A DNA stretch of 9,833 nt from a bacterium (GTDB lineage Bacteria; UBP15; UBA6099), in contig JAKQBV010000203.1 in assembly GCA_029573925.1 (NCBI GenBank), positions 1 through 9,833 of the forward strand, read 5' to 3'. Position numbers and translations under genes: made by a program. This document shows, one piece after another, positions 6,311 to 9,833 of this stretch. Position 1 is the stretch's first letter. Every line of letters begins with the position of its first letter. The notes beneath the pieces were generated by a model. That model worked only from the letters and a program-made list of their open reading frames with translations. It ran no database searches and was not told where the DNA came from.

Positions 6311-6347
6311 CTTTTTGCCATTGTATAAAAGCGTTTTGTATGTGTTT

Positions 6348-6386
6348 GCGGGGGAGCCATTTTTTGCAAAAAACAGGTTCCCCCGC
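6348..6386. terminator. Long hairpin between convergent genes
   Basis: GCGGGGGAGCC (6348-6358) pairs with GGTTCCCCCGC (6376-6386) with one G-U wobble. The interior TTTTTTGCAAAAAA is itself a palindrome, so almost the whole 39 bases can fold. It sits 38 bases after the methyltransferase stop and between convergent genes, as expected of a bidirectional terminator. Neither flank has a true U-run, so termination strength is uncertain. Confidence 0.6.
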
Positions 6387-6406
6387 GCCCCTTCCGAAAA
6401 AAACTC

Positions 6407-6438
6407 TTGGCGCGCCAATTCTATTGAACTCCGTTCAA
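6407..6438. promoter_or_regulatory. Two adjacent palindromes, possible operator
   Basis: TTGGCGCGCCAA (6407-6418) is a perfect 12-bp palindrome, and TTGAAC-TCC-GTTCAA (6424-6438) is a perfect 6-bp inverted repeat with a 3-base spacer. They lie five bases apart in the convergent gap, with no start codon nearby that they would obviously control. The rest of the gap (6439-6511) is AT-rich with no gene. Confidence 0.35.
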
Positions 6439-6511
6439 CTCAAAATCAGTTATTTGTTTTATAAAAATGGACTAGAGGCGATGCCCCTCAAATATTATTA
6501 AGTAGGCTTCT

Positions 6512-6745
6512 TCATTTCGATTCAACGGCAAAGGGGGTCGTGCGGCCCTTCGCGTAAACGATGTCTTTCACGCCCGCGCCGGGAAGACAATCCTTGTCCT
6601 GCCACATGAAGGAACTCATCCGTTCCGAAATTTCCTCTTTCTTATCTTCGATGACGGCCTTGTCGGCATCGGGGTCAAATAGCTCCCATCTCAGCGGATC
6701 AATAATGGTGATGTCGCCATAGAAAAGCGCCGCGTGTTTCATCAT
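6512..6745 (-). CDS. 77-residue protein of unknown function
   Basis: This small soluble protein begins MMKHAALFYGDITIIDP. Its middle is strongly charged (DADKAVIEDKKEEISERM, about 26-43), probably a helix, followed by a W-Q-D-K-D turn and a short basic C-terminus. No family is recognised. Its ATG overlaps the stop of the upstream lipoprotein gene as ATGA (6745-6742), so it is probably translated by coupling; no good Shine-Dalgarno is present. The same transcript would also carry the two lipoproteins. Being the last gene before a convergent terminator, it ends the moron cluster. It may be a partner of the lipoproteins. A spurious ORF cannot be fully excluded, but the exact stop-start overlap argues for a real gene. 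Confidence 0.6.
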   Translation of the reverse strand: MMKHAALFYGDITIIDPLRWELFDPDADKAVIEDKKEEISERMSSFMWQDKDCLPGAGVKDIVYAKGRTTPFAVESK

Positions 6746-7125
6746 GTGCGATTTTGCTTTTTTTTATCGCCCATCAGGCAGTGCGCTCGCGCGTATCCGA
6801 TATACGCATGCCCCAGCATCGTGGATTTCTCCCTCAAACCCTTTCCACTGGCGAAAACATGCCCGGCCGCGCCCTCGGCATATTCCTCCAATTCTCGCGC
6901 TTTCAGCAATCCATACTCGGGATTCTTTTCGCCTCCTATATATGATTCCGTCGCAAGGGTTAAAAACACGCTGAAAACTTCTTTGTCCTCTTTCGTAAAA
7001 CCCAGCGTTTCGAGATTCCTGCCGAACTCTTCGTTGAACCGTTTCTTCGCGCCCTTGCTCAGAATGCAGCCTGTCAGAAACAACGACGCGATAAGACAAA
7101 TACAGATCGCGACAAGTCTTTTCAT
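6742..7125 (-). CDS. Small lipoprotein (127 residues)
   Basis: Residues 1-20 form a signal peptide typical of lipoproteins: MKR, a hydrophobic stretch (LVAICICLIASLF) and the lipobox LTGC with C20 as the predicted lipidated residue. The mature part (about 107 residues) appears helical (KKRFNEEFGRNLETLGF, then KARELEEYAEGAAGH, then GHAYIGYARAH) and ends in GDKKKQNRT. The +2 residue is Ile, which does not suggest inner-membrane retention, so the outer membrane is likely. No family is recognised. The Shine-Dalgarno at the ATG (7125) is weak (AAAGGA at some distance). A run of eight A (minus strand, 6765-6758) lies nine codons before the stop. Phage-borne lipoproteins are known as superinfection-exclusion or receptor-blocking factors, which is only a suggestion here. 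Confidence 0.75.
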   Translation of the reverse strand: MKRLVAICICLIASLFLTGCILSKGAKKRFNEEFGRNLETLGFTKEDKEVFSVFLTLATESYIGGEKNPEYGLLKARELEEYAEGAAGHVFASGKGLREKSTMLGHAYIGYARAHCLMGDKKKQNRT

Positions 7126-7218
7126 GAGTCCGCCGTTCCTTTCTCAAAATTCAATGCGCTTTGACGGCGCGAACATTACCCCCATCCGCGCGGCAAAACA
7201 TCTCTGTCGCGTCCCTTC

Positions 7219-7863
7219 TTATAGCCGATTTCCTTTAATAATCCGTTTCGCATCCGCCCAATCGCCGGTTCGATACTTGTCGGATTCCGAACAGAACGGC
7301 AGAAAATCCTCTCCGCCTGTTATTCGTTTCCATTCCCATTCTTTTCGCGGCGAACTGTCTATGTAGGACAGGTCTGAAAACATCAACGTCATCATTTTTG
7401 CGGTTTCGTCAGGATCGTCCCGGCCGGCAGCCTCGCCGTCTGCCCTCGATATCCATCTTCTAGACCATATCTCTTCGGCGCTGCGGCGATGATTGGCCGC
7501 TTCGGCGGTGTTTCCTGTCTTTTCCATCAAGAACATTGCCCAACGTTCCGCTATGAATTCGAGCGCGTCCGGGGGCATACAGTCCAAAGTTTCTGTGGCA
7601 ACTCTTTCGGTCCCGCTTCGTTCCCTGACCACGGGAACTTCTTCCAGCATTCTCTTTATCATGAGCATCGCGTCTTCGCTCCCGTTTTCTTCAAAAACGC
7701 TCCTTGCCATTCCCATCAGAATCCGAGAATATGTTCCCGGACTGTCACTTTTCAGTTGCCGCGTGAATGAGTCGAATTTCTCCTCCTTAAAACAACCCGG
7801 CAAGCATACGAGCGCAGTTGCGGCAACCGACATTAGAACCGCCTTCATGAAAGCTGATTTCAT
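7219..7863 (-). CDS. Lipoprotein of unknown function (214 residues)
   Basis: The N-terminus MKSAFMKAVLMSVAATALVCLPGC has a basic start, a hydrophobic core and a lipobox ending at C24. Proline at the -2 position is unusual but the site is otherwise good. The mature protein (about 190 residues) is predominantly helical, with segments such as EDAMLMIKRMLEEVPVVRE (about 63-81), ALEFIAERWAMFLMEKTG (about 99-116) and EAANHRRSAEEIWSRRW, which together could be TPR-like helix pairs. No family is recognised. The ATG at 7863 has GGAGG six bases upstream, and Met6 is less well placed. It lies 60 bases after the scaffold-fusion stop and 93 before the next lipoprotein, so it is probably co-transcribed with both. 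Composition differs from the GC-rich head genes. Confidence 0.8.
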   Translation of the reverse strand: MKSAFMKAVLMSVAATALVCLPGCFKEEKFDSFTRQLKSDSPGTYSRILMGMARSVFEENGSEDAMLMIKRMLEEVPVVRERSGTERVATETLDCMPPDALEFIAERWAMFLMEKTGNTAEAANHRRSAEEIWSRRWISRADGEAAGRDDPDETAKMMTLMFSDLSYIDSSPRKEWEWKRITGGEDFLPFCSESDKYRTGDWADAKRIIKGNRL

Positions 7864-7917
7864 TTTTCGCCTCCGGTCATTTTTCGATAAAACAGCGTCA
7901 ACGCAAGAAACGCGAAG

Positions 7918-7938
7918 TCCGAGCTATTTTGACTCGGA
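7918..7938 (-). promoter_or_regulatory. Small hairpin around the scaffold stop codon
   Basis: TCCGAG (7918-7923) and CTCGGA (7933-7938) form a 6-bp stem whose 9-base loop contains the TAG stop of the protease-scaffold gene. It is weak on its own, but placed like the stronger hairpins after the cement and capsid genes. Confidence 0.3.
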
Positions 7939-9833
7939 AAGCTTTTTGAAAAACACTTTCCTGCCCTCTTCCCTGAATTCCATGTATTTCATGAGGCAAC
8001 CTTTGATGTGTTCTTTGTCGCGAGGCTTTCTCATAACATTCTGAGCGATCATATTCAAGGCATAGTACGCGGCAAACTCCATCTCTCCATAACACCCCGG
8101 TTCAAAGTCGCCTATTCTTTTTTCAAGCGCGGCCGCCGCTTTCAACTGCCAGACAGGAGCAATCCAAACTTTGCCGGCCTGACAAGATTTGTTTTTGCCG
8201 GAGACAGCCTCCGCTCCCGCCTTTACGACATTTTTAATCTTCTCGGCCACGCCGCCGCTTTTAGCATAATCGCTCTCATGGCGAATACGCCTCTCGTCAG
8301 TTTGCGCCCTCATGTTTTTATTATACTTGTCGCCGCGCTGAACGAAAAGAGACGCTTCAGGATTATTGTTGCTATAGAGAGACGCTTCGCGATTGTTTTC
8401 CCCCGGCCTTTCGTATTCAAGCGCGGCGAGGGCGGCGCGGGAGTAGTCGGACGCGTCGTCGTAGTCCAGCCCGCGCGCGGCGCAGTAGCTTTTTATCAAC
8501 TCTTCGGGGTCGTCCCCCGCCCCGCCGGCATCGCCGCCGCCGCTTCCGCCTTCTCTCCCGTATTCGCTCATCGCGGGATGTTCGCTGAGAGCGGACACAA
8601 ACCCTCTGAACCCTTCCGCAAGCCCGGACTCGCCCGCGTCCGCTCTCGCGTAGTCCGACGCCGCGCAAGCGTCTCCGTCCAGTATCGCAAGCAGGTCTAT
8701 CACGAGGCCCCTGAACGCGGGCGGAATTCTGCCCGCGTTGCGGGACACGAACTGGCGGCGGGCGCGCTCGCGAGCCGCAGCCTCCCGCATCCTGTGCTCG
8801 TCGAGCCGTTCGCGGGCTTCGCGCAGGTTTTCAAGCGCAATGTCCAGCGCTGCCGACATTGCTTCCGAGTCGGCTCCGGCTTCCTGATTTTCCTCTTCCG
8901 CCGTGTCTGCGACTTCGCCCTCGTTCGCAATGACTTCCGCTGGCTCCGGGGCGGTTTCATCCGTTGCTTCTACGGCGTCCTCGTCCGGGCCGTCATCCGC
9001 CTCCTGCGTTTCGGCGGCAGGCGCTGAAGCGGCGGTGTCCGGCGGCGCGCCTTCTGTTTCGACCAGTTCGGGCAGAGTCTCTTCAGGAGCGTCGGCGGCA
9101 TCGGCGGAGTCTTCCTCAGCCGTATTGTCAAGGCCGGGTTCATCCTCACCGTCTTCGTCTGCGATTTCGGAGTCAGAGCCGCCGTCCGGTTCCGCATCCG
9201 CCTCGTCCCGCGTTTCGGCGTCTAGCAGAAGCTCTTCAAGTTCCGCTATCCGCGCTTCGAGGGCCGCAATTTTTTCAATCATTTCGCTCGCGGTCATTTC
9301 GTCCTCCGGATTATCGGCGTCGGTCGGTTCGGGCGACACATCCGCGCCGCCGTCATCGAGGATGCCCGCCGGGCCGGATTCGTAAAGGTACGCCGCGCCG
9401 CCGCTGGGAGTTCCATAGAGCGCGCCTATATCCGTAAGCGAGCCGATGGCGGGCAGCGCGGCCCCAAGCAGCGCCAGCCCGGCGGCCACGTGCTTGTGCG
9501 TCGAGCCTGTCGCCTCGTCTCGGTATCCGTGAAGGACTTCGAGGCTGCGCTTGCGGTATGCTCCCGCCCGGATCAGGTCGTAAACTTTTGCGGGCACGCC
9601 TACAAGGTCGGCCAACAGCCTTCCACCCTGCGCGCGCACGTTCCTCAACCAACCTGCGGCGGGCAGTCCGTCCGCGCTCAATAATGGCTGCTCCGGGTCG
9701 TGCCCCAGTTTCACCGGCGGGTCGAGCCTGCCTTCAAGCGCCCGGTGCGACTCCGCCATCTCCTTCAAATCATCTTCCGTGTATGCGACAGTCCTGCCCG
9801 CGCTGTCCGTCCATGTTCCCGCCCGGAATATCA
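7924..9833 (-). CDS. Head maturation protease-scaffold with fused C-terminal tail (5' partial)
   Basis: The reading frame is open to the window edge. Residues before the first in-window start candidate (TTG at 9768) read IFRAGTWTDSAGRTVAY, the expected N-terminal sequence of this protease family, so the true start lies outside; 635 residues are visible. The protease occupies about the first 150: VKLGH (H44, predicted catalytic His), GWLRNVRAQGGRLLADLVGVP, and YRKRSLEV (S96, predicted catalytic Ser), then AAGLALLGAALPAIG. Then come a short coiled coil (about 179-203), an acidic Ala/Glu/Asp-rich linker of about 120 residues (205-324), a second charged helix (about 323-363) and a helical end (about 442-472), forming the scaffold. 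After a 30-bp repeat, a 129-residue tail (from M507) of lower GC follows, with CYGEMEFAAYYALN and basic ends, of unknown fold. The family cleaves scaffold and itself during procapsid maturation. The tail is not a usual part of it. Confidence 0.85.
   Translation of the reverse strand, partial: IFRAGTWTDSAGRTVAYTEDDLKEMAESHRALEGRLDPPVKLGHDPEQPLLSADGLPAAGWLRNVRAQGGRLLADLVGVPAKVYDLIRAGAYRKRSLEVLHGYRDEATGSTHKHVAAGLALLGAALPAIGSLTDIGALYGTPSGGAAYLYESGPAGILDDGGADVSPEPTDADNPEDEMTASEMIEKIAALEARIAELEELLLDAETRDEADAEPDGGSDSEIADEDGEDEPGLDNTAEEDSADAADAPEETLPELVETEGAPPDTAASAPAAETQEADDGPDEDAVEATDETAPEPAEVIANEGEVADTAEEENQEAGADSEAMSAALDIALENLREARERLDEHRMREAAARERARRQFVSRNAGRIPPAFRGLVIDLLAILDGDACAASDYARADAGESGLAEGFRGFVSALSEHPAMSEYGREGGSGGGDAGGAGDDPEELIKSYCAARGLDYDDASDYSRAALAALEYERPGENNREASLYSNNNPEASLFVQRGDKYNKNMRAQTDERRIRHESDYAKSGGVAEKIKNVVKAGAEAVSGKNKSCQAGKVWIAPVWQLKAAAALEKRIGDFEPGCYGEMEFAAYYALNMIAQNVMRKPRDKEHIKGCLMKYMEFREEGRKVFFKKLSESK
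8348..8397 (-). repeat. Tandem 30-bp repeat at the scaffold/tail junction
   Basis: AGAGACGCTTC occurs at 8348-8358 and again at 8378-8388, and ATTGTT follows each copy (8365-8370 and 8392-8397). The two units are 30 bases apart with a 3-base indel. They encode EASLYSNNN and PEASLF in frame. The repeat sits exactly where base composition drops. Confidence 0.75.

Noticed and set aside
6424..6438. TTGAAC-TCC-GTTCAA as a LexA (SOS) box
   Set aside because: The Bacillus-type LexA site has a four-base spacer, here it is three, and no gene starts next to it.
8320..8325. TATAAT on the minus strand as a promoter for a separate tail gene starting at 8313
   Set aside because: There is no acceptable -35 box at the right distance, and only seven bases separate it from the ATG, which leaves no room for a leader and ribosome site.
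8008..9385. Plus-strand open frames opposite the protease-scaffold gene
   Set aside because: They give Ser/Ala or Arg-rich runs that mirror the acidic linker of the real gene and lack any domain.
9766..9768. TTG at 9768 as the protease start
   Set aside because: The frame continues upstream with sequence typical of the family N-terminus (IFRAGTWTDSAGR), so the gene begins outside the window.
1..9833. tRNA genes, CRISPR arrays, integrase or transposase genes, attachment sites
   Set aside because: I looked for cloverleaf ends, regularly spaced repeats and recombinase motifs and found none.

Overview
The window reads as part of the head (capsid) gene module of a tailed, double-stranded DNA phage or prophage. 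The recognisable virion genes all lie on the minus strand in a familiar order: head-maturation protease fused to scaffold (9833 to 7924, 5' end outside the window), capsid cement protein (5237 to 4830), HK97-fold major capsid protein (4774 to 3818), a 458-residue probable virion protein of unknown fold (3506 to 2130), a Mu gp36/DUF1320-type protein (2021 to 1548), and the first 11 codons of another gene (33 to 1). No integrase, transposase, terminase, tRNA or CRISPR array is present, so lysogeny and host cannot be settled. Two genes with signal peptidase II lipoboxes point to a diderm (Gram-negative type) host. The virion genes are GC-rich with strong Shine-Dalgarno sequences.

The head operon is interrupted at two places by genes that do not belong to head assembly and are visibly lower in GC. 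Site A lies between the protease-scaffold and the cement gene. It holds a 129-residue tail fused to the scaffold end, two small lipoproteins, a 77-residue protein translationally coupled to the second lipoprotein and, on the opposite strand, a SAM-dependent methyltransferase of a family normally found on bacterial chromosomes. Site B lies between the DUF1320 gene and the next head or tail gene. It holds a 212-residue protein with a papain/transglutaminase-like Cys-His-Asp arrangement, followed by a 116-residue protein with four predicted membrane helices. Directly after the membrane gene is a degenerate fragment of a second copy of the papain-like gene. Gene order and fold suggest, but do not prove, a toxin (enzyme) and membrane immunity pair carried as phage cargo.

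The non-coding DNA is also structured. The cement, capsid and 458-residue genes are each followed by a strong hairpin at or within about 16 bases of the stop codon. A 137-bp MITE-like element with perfect 15-bp terminal inverted repeats sits between the capsid gene and the 458-residue gene. The methyltransferase cassette is bracketed by a 33-bp and a 39-bp hairpin, and the convergent intergenic region carries two further palindromes.

Functionally, the core genes would build the procapsid (protease-scaffold), the shell (capsid and cement) and the head completion region (DUF1320). The inserted genes look like morons, with possible roles in lysogenic conversion, superinfection exclusion or bacterial competition. 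Assignments to those roles are inference from position, signal sequences and folds.
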